Positions 16,871 to 27,054 of a stretch of 64,000 nucleotides of DNA are shown here, piece after piece. The stretch lies in assembly GCA_900544965.1 (NCBI GenBank), contig UQXE01000007.1, positions 1-64,000 of the forward strand, written 5' to 3'. Source of the DNA: an uncultured Eubacteriales bacterium (GTDB lineage Bacteria; Bacillota; Clostridia; Christensenellales; CAG-138). Below the pieces are notes generated by a model that saw only the letters and a program-made list of their open reading frames with translations, was not told the origin of the DNA and did no database searches. The stretch's first letter is position 1, and the number at the start of each line of letters is the position of its first letter. The position numbers were made by a program, and so were the translations under genes.

Positions 16871-18676
16871 ATGGCAACACAAGGCACAATAATAAAGGTA
16901 TCCGGTCCACTGATAATGGCGAGCGGGATGGCCGACGTTCAGATGTACGACGTTGTGCGCGTATCTGAAAAAAGGCTGATCGGCGAAGTAATTGAGCTTC
17001 GCGGAGATAAGGCGTCGATTCAGGTTTATGAAGAAACTGGGGGAATAGGGCCTGGAGAGCCGGTTGTATCCACTGGGGCCCCTCTTTCAGTAGAGCTTGC
17101 GCCGGGCCTTATCGAGTCCATCTACGACGGAATTCAGAGACCGCTGAACAAAATCCGCGAAAAGGCCGGAGACAGGATCACCAGGGGCATAGAGGTCCAG
17201 GCGCTCGACCATGAGCGGCTATGGGATTTTAAGCCGGCCGCGCGCATTGGAACAATGGTAAGCGGCGGGGATATACTTGGCCTTGTACAGGAGACGGAGG
17301 CGGTGGAGCACCGCGTTATGGTGCCTCCCTATGTTGAGGGCAAGCTGATATGGCTATATGAGGGAAAAGCAAATATAGAGGCTCCGATAGCTAAGATAGA
17401 AACCAAGGATGGAGTAAAGGAAATCCCGATGTTGCAGAAATGGCCCGTAAGGCGCGGACGCCCATATAAAAAGAAGCTGCCGCCATCAGAACCTATGATA
17501 ACAGGCCAGCGCGTAATAGACACCCTTTTCCCCGTGGCAAAGGGAGGGGTGGCGGCAGTACCAGGCCCGTTTGGAAGCGGTAAAACCGTGGTTCAGCATC
17601 AGCTGGCCAAGTGGGCGGACGCTGATATAATCGTGTACGTTGGCTGCGGAGAGCGCGGAAACGAGATGACCGACGTACTTATGGAGTTTCCAGAGCTTAA
17701 GGATCCAAGGACAGGTCTTAGCCTGATGAAGCGCACGGTGCTCATAGCAAACACCTCGGATATGCCGGTGGCGGCGCGCGAGGCCAGCATCTATACAGGA
17801 ATTACCATAGCGGAATATTTCAGGGACATGGGATATAAGGTGGCTATAATGGCGGATTCCACATCGCGGTGGGCTGAGGCGCTCCGCGAGATGAGCGGAC
17901 GCCTTGAGGAGATGCCTGGCGAGGAGGGCTATCCGGCGTACCTGTCCAGCCGGCTTGCCGAGTTTTACGAAAGGGCTGGTATAGTGGAAACCCTTGGTTC
18001 CGATGCAGACGCGAAAACATCAACGCAGATAGGCCGGAGAACGGGCGCTGTCACGGCGATAGGCGCGGTTTCACCTCCAGGCGGCGATATTTCAGAACCC
18101 GTATCCCAGGCGACGCTAAGAATAGTAAAGGTATATTGGGGACTTTCCTCAAAGCTTGCCTATTCCAGGCACTTTCCGGCTATCGACTGGCTCCAGAGCT
18201 ATTCGCTATACCGCAACAGGCTTGAAACATGGTTTGACGAGCACGTCTCAGAGGGCTGGAACGGCATGGTTGACAGGACGATGAGCATATTGCAGCAGGA
18301 GAGCGAGCTGGATGAGATAGTAAGGCTTGTGGGCATCGACGCCCTAAGCTTCAGAGACAGGCTTACGCTTGAGGCCGCGCGTTCCATACGCGAGGATTAC
18401 CTGCATCAAAACGCGTTTCACGAGGTAGACACATATACCTCGCTCAAAAAGCAATACATGCTCCTTAATCTCATACTCAGCTATTACGATAAGGGCAACG
18501 AGGCTCTGGACGCGGAGATCCCGTTTTCAAAGCTTGTGTCATTGCCGGTGCGCGAGCAGATCGGCCGATTCAAATATGTACAGGAAAGCGAGGCGGATTC
18601 CAGGTACGACGCTATCGTCAAGGAGATGGACGCCCAGATAAGAAGCCTTAACGGAGGGGAGCAGGAATATGCGTAA
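16871..18676 (+). CDS. ntpA: V-type ATP synthase catalytic subunit A
   Basis: Catalytic subunit of the peripheral ATPase head. The 601-residue protein shows the N-terminal beta barrel (IIKVSGPLIMASGM), the non-homologous insert typical of A subunits (about residues 110-190), Walker A GPFGSGKTVVQHQ (about 237), the catalytic Glu in CGERGNEMTDVL, and Walker B in VAIMADSTSRWAEALRE. The earlier in-frame ATG at 16823 lies inside ntpG, and the ATG at 16871 follows GAGGAATGATGCG. It overlaps ntpB by 8 bp. Confidence 0.96.
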   Translation: MATQGTIIKVSGPLIMASGMADVQMYDVVRVSEKRLIGEVIELRGDKASIQVYEETGGIGPGEPVVSTGAPLSVELAPGLIESIYDGIQRPLNKIREKAGDRITRGIEVQALDHERLWDFKPAARIGTMVSGGDILGLVQETEAVEHRVMVPPYVEGKLIWLYEGKANIEAPIAKIETKDGVKEIPMLQKWPVRRGRPYKKKLPPSEPMITGQRVIDTLFPVAKGGVAAVPGPFGSGKTVVQHQLAKWADADIIVYVGCGERGNEMTDVLMEFPELKDPRTGLSLMKRTVLIANTSDMPVAAREASIYTGITIAEYFRDMGYKVAIMADSTSRWAEALREMSGRLEEMPGEEGYPAYLSSRLAEFYERAGIVETLGSDADAKTSTQIGRRTGAVTAIGAVSPPGGDISEPVSQATLRIVKVYWGLSSKLAYSRHFPAIDWLQSYSLYRNRLETWFDEHVSEGWNGMVDRTMSILQQESELDEIVRLVGIDALSFRDRLTLEAARSIREDYLHQNAFHEVDTYTSLKKQYMLLNLILSYYDKGNEALDAEIPFSKLVSLPVREQIGRFKYVQESEADSRYDAIVKEMDAQIRSLNGGEQEYA

Positions 18677-20042
18677 GGAATACCGCACCATCAATGAGGT
18701 CGTAGGCCCGCTGATGATGGTTGAAAACGTACAGGGGATAAAATACGACGAGCTTGCCGAGATAGAGCAGAGCAATGGTGAAATCCGCCACGGAAGGGTG
18801 CTGGAGGTCTATAATGACAAGGCGCTGCTGCAGTTGTTCGAGGGTTCGCAAGGGCTGCGGATATCAGACGCAAAGGCAAGGTTTTTGGGCAGAAGCATTG
18901 AGCTTGCCGTCTCTCCGGATATGCTGGGCAGGGTTTTTGACGGAATGGGCAGGCCAAAGGACGGGGGGCCGGAACTTATCGCCCATAAGCGGCTTGATAT
19001 AAACGGAGCTCCGATTAATCCAGCCGCCAGGGATTATCCCAGCGAATTCATACAGACGGGGGTTTCAGCTATTGACGGGCTTAATACGCTGGTCAGAGGC
19101 CAGAAGCTGCCGGTGTTCTCAGGCTCAGGGCTGCCGCACGCGGACCTTGCCGCCCAGATTGCCCGCCAAGCGCGGGTACGCGGCACGGACGAAGGCTTTG
19201 CGGTTGTCTTCGCGGCTGTTGGGATCACATTTGAGGAAGCGGACTTTTTCATAAGCGATTTCAGGTCCACCGGAGCGATAGACAGGACCGTAACCTTTGT
19301 AAACCTGGCGAACGATCCCGCCATAGAGCGCATAGCCACCCCGCGCATGGCGATAACCGCCGCGGAATACCTTGCGTATGAGCTTGGTATGCACGTACTC
19401 GTTATAATAACGGATATAACAAACTATGCCGAGGCTTTGCGGGAGGTAAGCGCCGCGCGTAAGGAGGTCCCAGGCCGCAGGGGATACCCCGGCTACCTGT
19501 ACACGGACTTAGCGACAATGTATGAGCGCGCGGGAAGGATACGCGGGAACAAAGGGTCGATAACCATGATACCAATACTCTCCATGCCTGAGGACGACGT
19601 AACGCACCCAATCCCGGACCTTACGGGCTATATAACCGAGGGACAGATAATCCTGTCCAGAGACCTGTACAGGAAGGGCGTTACGCCTCCGATAAACGTG
19701 CTTCCATCGCTTTCGAGGCTCAAGGATAAGGGTATAGGCAAGGGCAAAACCAGAGAGGATCACGCCGATACCATGAACCAGCTGTTTGCCGCGTACTCCA
19801 GGGGCAAGGACGCAAAGGAGCTTGCGGTCATACTTGGCGACGCCGCGCTAAGCGACGTTGACAAACTGTATGCGAAGTTCGCCGACGAGTTTGAGAAGGA
19901 ATACGTATCCCAGGGCTATTATACAAACAGGACGATTGAGGAAACCCTTGATATAGGCTGGCGGCTCCTGTCAATACTGCCCAGGGGAGAGCTCAAGAGG
20001 ATCAAGGATGAATATATAGACAGGTATTTTACGGGCGAGTAA
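18669..20042 (+). CDS. ntpB: V-type ATP synthase subunit B
   Basis: Non-catalytic nucleotide-site subunit that alternates with A in the head hexamer; 457 residues. The family features are clear: PVFSGSGLPHADLAAQIARQ in place of a canonical P-loop, FVNLANDPAIERIATPRMAIT, and YPGYLYTDLATMYERAGR. AGGAATATG precedes the start inside the end of ntpA, consistent with coupled, equimolar expression. Confidence 0.96.
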   Translation: MRKEYRTINEVVGPLMMVENVQGIKYDELAEIEQSNGEIRHGRVLEVYNDKALLQLFEGSQGLRISDAKARFLGRSIELAVSPDMLGRVFDGMGRPKDGGPELIAHKRLDINGAPINPAARDYPSEFIQTGVSAIDGLNTLVRGQKLPVFSGSGLPHADLAAQIARQARVRGTDEGFAVVFAAVGITFEEADFFISDFRSTGAIDRTVTFVNLANDPAIERIATPRMAITAAEYLAYELGMHVLVIITDITNYAEALREVSAARKEVPGRRGYPGYLYTDLATMYERAGRIRGNKGSITMIPILSMPEDDVTHPIPDLTGYITEGQIILSRDLYRKGVTPPINVLPSLSRLKDKGIGKGKTREDHADTMNQLFAAYSRGKDAKELAVILGDAALSDVDKLYAKFADEFEKEYVSQGYYTNRTIEETLDIGWRLLSILPRGELKRIKDEYIDRYFTGE

Positions 20043-20094
20043 ATCCCTTTGACTTGACAGCGTCAGGCGTTGGCCTTGCGCAGCGGAGGTAAGT

Positions 20095-20745
20095 ATGGCG
20101 GCAGTACAAATAAAGCCTACCAGGATGGAGCTTTCAAACCTAAAGAAGCGAAGGAACGTCGCTATCAGGGGCCATAAACTCATGAAGGATAAACGCGATG
20201 AAATGGTGCGCCGATTCATCGGCTTTGTCCGGAAAAACCGTGAGCTTCGCGAGAGGGCGGAGAAACAGCTTGCGTCGGCTATGCGTTCGTTTGTCGCCGC
20301 CAGGGCGGCAATGGGTTGGGCAGGCGTTGAGGAGGCGCTTTGCTATCCGGCGCGTCCGGCAAATGTCGAGGCTGATATTGGCCATGTGCTGTCGATAGAC
20401 GTGCCAAAACTGCGTTTAAATACCACTGAAGGCTTCGAGTACCCATACGGCTTTGCGACGACGGGAGCGGAGCTTGACGATGCGGTAAGGACTCTTTCTG
20501 AATTGCTTCCTTTACTTATTGAGCTTGCGGAAATTGAAAAGATATGCAACCGCCTGGCAGACGAAATTGAAAAGACGAGGCGCAGGGTTAACGCCCTTGA
20601 ATATGTAATGATACCTCAATTTGAGGAGTCAATCCGCCGCATAACTATGAAATTGGATGAAAATGAGAGGGGAAACCTTACAAGGATCATGAAAACGAAG
20701 GATATGCTGGCGGCAAAGGGCGCTGATGGCCAAGATTTAACATAA
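20095..20745 (+). CDS. ntpD: V-type ATPase subunit D (central shaft)
   Basis: Central rotor shaft, 216 residues, forming a long antiparallel coiled coil. The N-terminus (IKPTRMELSNLKKRRNVAIRGHKLMKDKRDEM pattern) and the C-terminal helix (RRVNALEYVMIPQFEESIRRI) are characteristic. It is the last gene of the operon. The whole order (F-like, I, K, E, C, G, A, B, D) matches the E. hirae sodium V-ATPase operon as I know it, apart from the extra downstream genes there. Stops 435 bp before the next gene. Confidence 0.93.
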   Translation: MAAVQIKPTRMELSNLKKRRNVAIRGHKLMKDKRDEMVRRFIGFVRKNRELRERAEKQLASAMRSFVAARAAMGWAGVEEALCYPARPANVEADIGHVLSIDVPKLRLNTTEGFEYPYGFATTGAELDDAVRTLSELLPLLIELAEIEKICNRLADEIEKTRRRVNALEYVMIPQFEESIRRITMKLDENERGNLTRIMKTKDMLAAKGADGQDLT

Positions 20746-21087
20746 TTACAGTTTTTTATTACACCGCCGAGGTTTCTAATGGAAAATTATCCGCAGCTTC
20801 CCAATGGCACGGTGATGAATAAATATTCAAAATATCACGGGAAAAGCATAAGTGTATAATGTTTATACTCATGGGAATTTCATATAAAATATTAGTTTTT
20901 AGCGGTTTTACGACCAATAGCGATTAAAAGCGCCAGCAATATTTCGAGAATAAAAAGATTGACGAAAATCGTTTTAAAATGAATTTTTGCATAAGAATGA
21001 CATAAGTATAAATAACCGAATCATCCTTTTACAGGCGTGATTTGGCATGGAAACTATATTTTTTTAAAAAATGTGAATACTAAACAC

Positions 21088-21147
21088 TTGCGGAGACTAT
21101 ATACATCTGCTATAATGTGTTCAAATGAACGGCCAATATCCGTTCAT
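21088..21147 (+). promoter_or_regulatory. Promoter and leader hairpin of the first binding-protein gene
   Basis: TTGCGG (21088-21093) and TATAAT (21111-21116) are 17 bp apart. The new transcript would begin with a hairpin formed by ATGAACGG (21125-21132) and CCGTTCAT (21140-21147), which could stabilise the mRNA. The remaining part of the 435-bp gap from 20746 is AT-rich and shows no other feature. Confidence 0.6.
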
Positions 21148-21180
21148 ATATATAGAATTTTAAGGAGGAAAAACAGAAAA

Positions 21181-23268
21181 ATGAAGAGGTTTTTTGCAAC
21201 ACTTCTTGCATTGATGATGGTCTTCACACTGGTCTTCATGGTTGCCTGTGGAGGCGAAACCGGTGGCAGCCCGGATCCGAATCCTACTAAAGACCCTAAC
21301 TCCAGCGCTACGCCGGCACCGCCGCCGCCGTCACTGGAACCGACAAGCGGAGGCCAGCTTATCATTGGTCAGACGACCGAGCTGTCGGGCGACTGGGAGA
21401 CCACATGGACGAACAATGCCGCCGATAAGGACGTTCTCGACCTTATCGATGCGACAGGCACGGTAGTCACGAACAGGGATGCCGAGTACATTTGGAACGA
21501 GTCAGTTTTAACCGACCACAAGGAAGAGACTGACGCAGACGGAAACAAGACATATACGCTCACGATCCGCGATGATATGAAATGGACCAACGGCGAGCCG
21601 ATCACCGCTGCTGACTATGTAGCCCGTGTTCTTCTGTTAAGCTCCCCCGTTATCCTTAAGGCGGGCGCGTCCGCAACGTACGGCATGTACTATGTTGGCT
21701 ATGATGATTTCAAGGCCGGCAAGACCAATGTATTTTCCGGCGTTCGCCTGATCGATAGCAAGACCTTCTCCGTAACCGTTGACGGTTCAGAAGAAAAGGG
21801 CTATCTCCCATTCTACTATGACATCAACTACGCTAGCATAGCCGCTCTTCCGACCACCATGTGGCTGGGCGAAGACATTGAAGTAGCCGACGATGGAGAA
21901 GGCGCATACTTCAAGTGCGAAGAGATTGAAGCCGTGGTGGAAAAGGTTGACGACGCGGGCAAGCCGGTCGTTGACGCCGAGGGCAACCCCGTAACGGAAA
22001 ACCTTAAGATCCCTGAGTTTGATGCCAGAAACTCGGATCTCCAGGATACGATCAACGCCGCCAGGTTTGCCACATCAAACCGTCAGACCTATGGTCCGTA
22101 CAAGATCGTATACTATGATAACGCCGCAAAACAGTGTGTTCTTGAGATCAACGAGAACTATCATGGAAACTTCGAAGGACAGAAGCCTCAGATTGAAAGA
22201 TTGGTCATGGTTAAGACCGATACCGCAACCCAGTTCGACCTGCTCAAGACTGGCCAGATCGACCTTATCATTGGTCTCACCGACGGCGATGAAATCAACA
22301 ACGCTCTTGACCTCGAATCCGATGGCGGCTACAGCACCGTTAATTACGAGCGCGCGGGTTACGGCAAGATCATGTTCCAGTGCGACTTTGGCCCCACGCA
22401 GTTCGTAAAAGTTCGTCAGGCGCTCGCGCACCTTCTTGACAGGAATGCGTTCTGCGATACTTTCTGCCAGGGCTACGGCTCTGTTGTAAACGGACCTTAC
22501 GGCGTTGCACAGTGGATGTATAAGGAATCCGAAGAAGAGCTCAATTCGAAGCTCAATTCCTACAGCTATGATGTAAATAAAGCTATCCAGCTCCTCGAAG
22601 AGGACGGATGGGTACTTGATGAGAAGGGAAATCCGTATTCCGGCACCGGAACACGTTATAAGGAAGTAACGGCTGAAGAAGCCGGCGATTACCAGCACAA
22701 CGTCAAAGCCGGCGGCAAGACGCTGATGCCTCTTATCATCGAATGGTGTTCTTCTTCCGGTAACCCCGTTTCAGAGCTTATCGATACGATGCTCCGCAGC
22801 GGTGATCAGACAGCCCAGGCCGGCGTGGTTATCAACCGTGCCATCATGGACTTCTCAGAGCTGCTCAACTACATGTACCGCGACGACAGCCAGGGCGAGA
22901 AATACGGCGTACCTACATATGGTATGTACAACCTCGCAACCAGCTTCTATCCGCAGTATGACTTCAGCTACAACTTCTCACTGGATGAAGCAATGATAAA
23001 AGCCGGCCTCAACACGAACTTCATCTTTGATGAACAGCTTGATAAGCTTTCTATGGAAATGGTTTATGGTGTTGAATATGGCGATGACGAAACCTTCCGT
23101 CAGAAGTTTGTTGACTTCGTAGTACGCTGGAACGAGCTCCTTCCGGAGATTCCGCTGTACTCAAACATCTACTATGATGTCTTTAATGAGAAGCTCCAGG
23201 GCTATGAGAACATCTCTGCTTTCTGGAACGCTGTTGCCCAGATCCCTTACTGCACGGTAAGCGAGTAA
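21181..23268 (+). CDS. Peptide ABC transporter substrate-binding lipoprotein (SBP_bac_5)
   Basis: Family 5 extracytoplasmic solute-binding protein, 695 residues, likely delivering oligopeptides to the permease encoded downstream. Signal peptide with lipobox VFMVAC (Cys about 24), then a Pro/Thr-rich linker, then the binding domain (GGQLIIGQTTELSGDW, TLTIRDDMKWTNGEPITA, VKVRQALAHLLDRNAF). It is longer than typical OppA. An in-frame start at 21037 would give an unlikely leader; the ATG at 21181 follows AAGGAGG. Codon use favours C-ending codons such as ATC over the ATA common in neighbouring genes, suggesting very high expression. It is followed by a strong hairpin. Confidence 0.92.
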   Translation: MKRFFATLLALMMVFTLVFMVACGGETGGSPDPNPTKDPNSSATPAPPPPSLEPTSGGQLIIGQTTELSGDWETTWTNNAADKDVLDLIDATGTVVTNRDAEYIWNESVLTDHKEETDADGNKTYTLTIRDDMKWTNGEPITAADYVARVLLLSSPVILKAGASATYGMYYVGYDDFKAGKTNVFSGVRLIDSKTFSVTVDGSEEKGYLPFYYDINYASIAALPTTMWLGEDIEVADDGEGAYFKCEEIEAVVEKVDDAGKPVVDAEGNPVTENLKIPEFDARNSDLQDTINAARFATSNRQTYGPYKIVYYDNAAKQCVLEINENYHGNFEGQKPQIERLVMVKTDTATQFDLLKTGQIDLIIGLTDGDEINNALDLESDGGYSTVNYERAGYGKIMFQCDFGPTQFVKVRQALAHLLDRNAFCDTFCQGYGSVVNGPYGVAQWMYKESEEELNSKLNSYSYDVNKAIQLLEEDGWVLDEKGNPYSGTGTRYKEVTAEEAGDYQHNVKAGGKTLMPLIIEWCSSSGNPVSELIDTMLRSGDQTAQAGVVINRAIMDFSELLNYMYRDDSQGEKYGVPTYGMYNLATSFYPQYDFSYNFSLDEAMIKAGLNTNFIFDEQLDKLSMEMVYGVEYGDDETFRQKFVDFVVRWNELLPEIPLYSNIYYDVFNEKLQGYENISAFWNAVAQIPYCTVSE

Positions 23269-23301
23269 TTGCTTAAACCGTAGCGGCTGATTAAACTAAT
23301 G

Positions 23302-23333
23302 AAACGTACGGCGGTTAATCCCGCCGTACGTTT
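23302..23333 (+). terminator. Strong hairpin between the two binding-protein genes
   Basis: A perfect 13-bp stem AAACGTACGGCGG (23302-23314) with its complement (23321-23333) and a 6-nt loop. The T tract is weak (TTTATTCATATTT). It likely terminates or attenuates transcription, leaving the first lipoprotein more abundant than downstream genes. Confidence 0.7.
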
Positions 23334-23410
23334 ATTCATATTTCATTGTAATATTGCCAGCGTCTTGAATAAATTGTTAGAATTAAAGTAACGTTATTAA
23401 GAGGTAAAAA

Positions 23411-25510
23411 ATGAAACGCATAACAGATTTGATATTGACAATACTCATATTAGTATTCTTAACCGCATGCAAGCCTGTTGCAGACGAACCTAAATGCAGT
23501 CTCGCACAGCCGCCGTCTCCAACTCAGGCAATGGAAACCCCTGAAGCTACTCAGGCTTCGCCTTCCGGTGAATTGACCATAGGTTTGTTCTATGAAATTT
23601 TTGATGATTGGGAGTACTACTGGAATTATCATCAGATGATCCATCCAAACGCGTTGGTTAACGCTTTAAATACGGTCACGCATAACAGGAACGGCGAATA
23701 CATAATTGACCCCTACGTGGTAAAATCCGTGGATACGTCGCTGGACGCCGAAGGAAATAAAACCTTTACCTTTGAGATATGGGACGACCTTAAGTGGTCT
23801 AACGGCGATCCCATACGAGCGGAACACTTTGTTGCCAGCTTTCTCTTTTTCAATTCGCATGTTATAAGGACGGGTATTAGCGGAATAGACTCTTATCTGG
23901 CAGGCTACAGTCAATATAAGGACGGGGAAAGCGATGTATTTGAAGGCGTCAGGCTATTGGACGAACATGTATTTTCCCTTACCGTTCCAGCTAAATATTT
24001 GCCTTATTATCATGAACTAAAGTATGTTGGAGCTGCCCCACTTTCAATAGATATGTGGTTGGGCGATGATTATGAAATAAAAGACGACGGAGAGGGCGCA
24101 TATATCGCTTTAAACGGGGAACCGGCCTTTAGCGGCGTCGTGCTGCCATCCCCAACACCGATAGTTGATACGTATGAAGACGATATGGAAGCAGAGTCTA
24201 CTGAACAGCCGGAGTTGACGGCAGAACCCACGGACGATGGATTAAGCCCAAAAATCAGGGCGCTTCTGGCAAGGGTAGAAGAAGCGAGACATATAGGAGC
24301 GGGACGAATAACGGCAGGGCCCTATATGATAGAGGAGTTTGATCCCAATTATTGTGTACTAACCGTAAATCCATATTATAAGGGGAACTTTGAAGGCCAA
24401 AAACCAAATATTAAAAACATTGTTTTTAAAAATATAGGCGATGACGGCTATATAAATATTAAAAACTCAATCAATGCTGGTAAGATAGATTTATTAATCA
24501 AGGTTTTTTCTGATATGGAAATAGAGACAAACCTGATAAATTCGGCAATATCAGGCGAATTAAACTACAAATCCTATAACAGGTCGGGCATGGGCAAATT
24601 ACAGCTTCAGTGCGATTTCGGACCTACGCAGTTTGTAAAGGTACGTCAGGCACTGGCATGCCTTATAGACAGAAACGCCTATAAAAACGAGTTCTGCGGC
24701 CATGGCGTAATCTTTAATGCGCCGTACTGTGACGATATGTGGATGTATGCTCAAAACCGTGAGGAACTGGAGACAAGGCTTGACGATTACGCCTTTGACT
24801 ATGACCGGGCTGTCGGATTGCTGGAAAGTGACGGCTGGGTGCTCGACGAGAAGGGAAAGGAGTACCCTGGAGAGGGAATAAGATACAAGGAGGTCACGAA
24901 GCAGGAAGCCGGCAATTACGAACATAATATCAAGCTGAAGGATGGACGGATACTCATGCCGTTGATTATAGAAAGAGCTGATACCTCCTCTTGTATGGTT
25001 CGCGACTATCTATATGAATATATTCATACTAATGAATGGATTGAATCAGCGGGTATGAAGATCAACGCTGTTCACATGGACTTCAGCGAGACACTTAACT
25101 ATATGTACAGGGATGAAAGCGCGGGCAAGAAATATGGCATACCAAAATTTGGGCTTTACAACCTTGCTATGAACTACAGTATGCTCTATGATTTCTCGTA
25201 TGAGTACGCGACTGAGGATCGTAAAGGCAATGACAATTATATCTTCGACGAGCAGTTGAGCAAGCTTGCATATGATATGGTTTACAGCGTTGAACCGGGG
25301 GACAGGGAACGGTTCAGTGATATATGGGTTGAGTTCATAGTCAGATGGAATGAATTGCTGCCCGATATACCGATGTATTCAAATACATACTATGACATAC
25401 ATAGCTCAAGATTGAAGGATTATGATGTAAATACCTTCTGGGATTGGTCTGATCAACTGTTATACTGTACAGTTGACGAGCAATATATGATTGGGAAGAA
25501 CATTTTATGA
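23411..25510 (+). CDS. Second peptide-binding lipoprotein, paralogue of the upstream gene
   Basis: 699-residue family 5 binding protein with lipobox VFLTAC (Cys 20). It shares long similarities with the preceding gene, including QCDFGPTQFVKVRQAL, GWVLDEKGKEYPG and LNYMYRDESAGKKYG, so the pair arose by tandem duplication. A distinct acidic Pro/Thr/Glu-rich insert lies around residues 245-280. Codon use is more AT-rich than in its partner, suggesting lower expression. It may recognise a different peptide set for the same permease. The AAGAGGTAAAA site is a moderate ribosome binding site. Confidence 0.9.
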   Translation: MKRITDLILTILILVFLTACKPVADEPKCSLAQPPSPTQAMETPEATQASPSGELTIGLFYEIFDDWEYYWNYHQMIHPNALVNALNTVTHNRNGEYIIDPYVVKSVDTSLDAEGNKTFTFEIWDDLKWSNGDPIRAEHFVASFLFFNSHVIRTGISGIDSYLAGYSQYKDGESDVFEGVRLLDEHVFSLTVPAKYLPYYHELKYVGAAPLSIDMWLGDDYEIKDDGEGAYIALNGEPAFSGVVLPSPTPIVDTYEDDMEAESTEQPELTAEPTDDGLSPKIRALLARVEEARHIGAGRITAGPYMIEEFDPNYCVLTVNPYYKGNFEGQKPNIKNIVFKNIGDDGYINIKNSINAGKIDLLIKVFSDMEIETNLINSAISGELNYKSYNRSGMGKLQLQCDFGPTQFVKVRQALACLIDRNAYKNEFCGHGVIFNAPYCDDMWMYAQNREELETRLDDYAFDYDRAVGLLESDGWVLDEKGKEYPGEGIRYKEVTKQEAGNYEHNIKLKDGRILMPLIIERADTSSCMVRDYLYEYIHTNEWIESAGMKINAVHMDFSETLNYMYRDESAGKKYGIPKFGLYNLAMNYSMLYDFSYEYATEDRKGNDNYIFDEQLSKLAYDMVYSVEPGDRERFSDIWVEFIVRWNELLPDIPMYSNTYYDIHSSRLKDYDVNTFWDWSDQLLYCTVDEQYMIGKNIL

Positions 25511-26050
25511 CATACTTTCGCCAATTTTTTTGGTAATAAGTTGTTGCAAATTATATGAAACTTTTAGTAGATTAAATGAAATTAATGCAATAAATAGCAA
25601 TATGACAAATATCTACATAGGTAAATAATTATACATAGATTAAACTGGTTTAAAGCGTGCTCATATAAGCTTAGGAATAACAGCCTGAAAACCAGTTAAA
25701 TACGGGATAAAAGACTATTATTTGATTTAAGATACGGGAGGCGAAAAAAATCGATAAGCAAAAAAGAGACTCGTAAAATGCTAAAAAAGCACTTGACGAC
25801 ATGTAGTGAGAAAGGTATAATATATTTGAACTTTATGTTTGCTAAAGCTACATATTTAATGATATAATATGTGGCAATCGAAGACGAATCCTGACGAATT
25901 GACATAGTTGAGACATCAATGAAAATTCTCAGGATTTTACTTCAACACAGGTCATTTATATATGGAGTTCATATATAAAATGACGAAATACATTCTACCG
26001 TGTATTTCCGTCAAACAAAAAGTAAGTAAGTAAGGAAGGTTGGTGAAAAG
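25511..26050 (+). promoter_or_regulatory. Promoter and structured leader of the oppBCDF operon
   Basis: TTGACG (25793-25798) and TATAAT (25816-25821) are 17 bp apart. Downstream, GTCATTTATATATG (25951-25964) pairs with 25970-25984 with a one-base bulge, and a second hairpin uses AAATACA (25986-25992) and TGTATTT (26001-26007). An inverted repeat AACTGGTTT/AAACCAGTT (25643-25651, 25689-25697) upstream may end the preceding transcript. The permease genes thus have their own promoter. No ORF of note is present. Confidence 0.65.
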
Positions 26051-27037
26051 ATGGTCAAGTATATTTTAAAACGTCTTGTATACGTTGTGGTAGTATTTGT
26101 AATACTATCATTTCTGATGTTTTTCTTGTACAATTTGACCCCAGGTGACCCAGTCCGCGACATGCTCGAACCACAAAAGGACAAGATGACTCCAGAGGAG
26201 TATAGGATAGAGTATGAACGGTTAACCGCTCAGCTAGGTCTTGATAAGCCAATGGTTGTTCAGTATTGGAAGTGGTTTACAAATCTGCTTCAGGGAGACT
26301 TTGGTTACTCGTCATATTACAGGGACGCTGTAGTGAATCATCTAGCAGGGCCGGTTCAGAACACGTTGTTTTTGAACATCGTTACTACGATATTGGCGCT
26401 GGGAATAACGATTCCATTGGGTATTAAGTGCGCTATAAAGAAAAACTCGCTGCTTGACAAATCTACACAGGTTGTTACGATAGTTGGAATAAGTATTCCG
26501 ATTTACATTACAGCGTTGGTTTTCATCTATTTCTTCGCTATATTGCTCGGGATATTCCCTCCAGGCGGAATAAAGACTCCAGGAAGCCAGTATGTAGGCA
26601 TGAGGGCGTTTACCGATAAGCTTTACTATATGTCGCTGCCTATCATAGTAGCTACGTTTAACTCACTGGGCAGTACATTCAGATATGTACGTGCCGCGAT
26701 GATAACGGAGTTGAGCCAGGACTATATTAGGACAGCTAGGGCAAAGGGCGTACGTGAGAAGGTTGTCATATACAGCCACGCATGGAGAAACGCTTTATTG
26801 CCAATAATTACAATTCTTATCAGCTGGTTTACAACCCTGCTCAGCGGCTGGGCGATACTTGAACAGATGTTCCTGCTGCAGGGCGTGGGCCAGATAATGA
26901 TTCTTGGCCTTAACAACAAGGACTACCAGTTGGTTCTTGCCATGCAGATGGTATTCGTGGTTATATCGCTTGTAAGCCGTTTGATAACCGACTTGAGCTA
27001 CGGCCTTGTAGATCCGCGCGTCAGGGTTGACAAATAA
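26051..27037 (+). CDS. oppB: Oligopeptide ABC transporter permease OppB
   Basis: Membrane subunit of the peptide importer, 328 residues with an N-terminal helix (residues 6-28), an outside loop, and five further helices. The conserved coupling helix (EAA loop) reads DYIRTARAKGVREKVVIYSHAWRNALLP in two pieces around residue 220. Length and layout are ordinary for OppB/DppB. It is followed 17 bp later by the unusual oppC, whose protein should be its partner. Confidence 0.93.
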   Translation: MVKYILKRLVYVVVVFVILSFLMFFLYNLTPGDPVRDMLEPQKDKMTPEEYRIEYERLTAQLGLDKPMVVQYWKWFTNLLQGDFGYSSYYRDAVVNHLAGPVQNTLFLNIVTTILALGITIPLGIKCAIKKNSLLDKSTQVVTIVGISIPIYITALVFIYFFAILLGIFPPGGIKTPGSQYVGMRAFTDKLYYMSLPIIVATFNSLGSTFRYVRAAMITELSQDYIRTARAKGVREKVVIYSHAWRNALLPIITILISWFTTLLSGWAILEQMFLLQGVGQIMILGLNNKDYQLVLAMQMVFVVISLVSRLITDLSYGLVDPRVRVDK

Positions 27038-27054
27038 CAGGGGAGGACATAAAA

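Noticed and set aside
20746..21180. Possible non-coding RNA in the AT-rich gap before the first binding lipoprotein
   Set aside because: Only the promoter and one small hairpin are supported; no known RNA family motif is visible.
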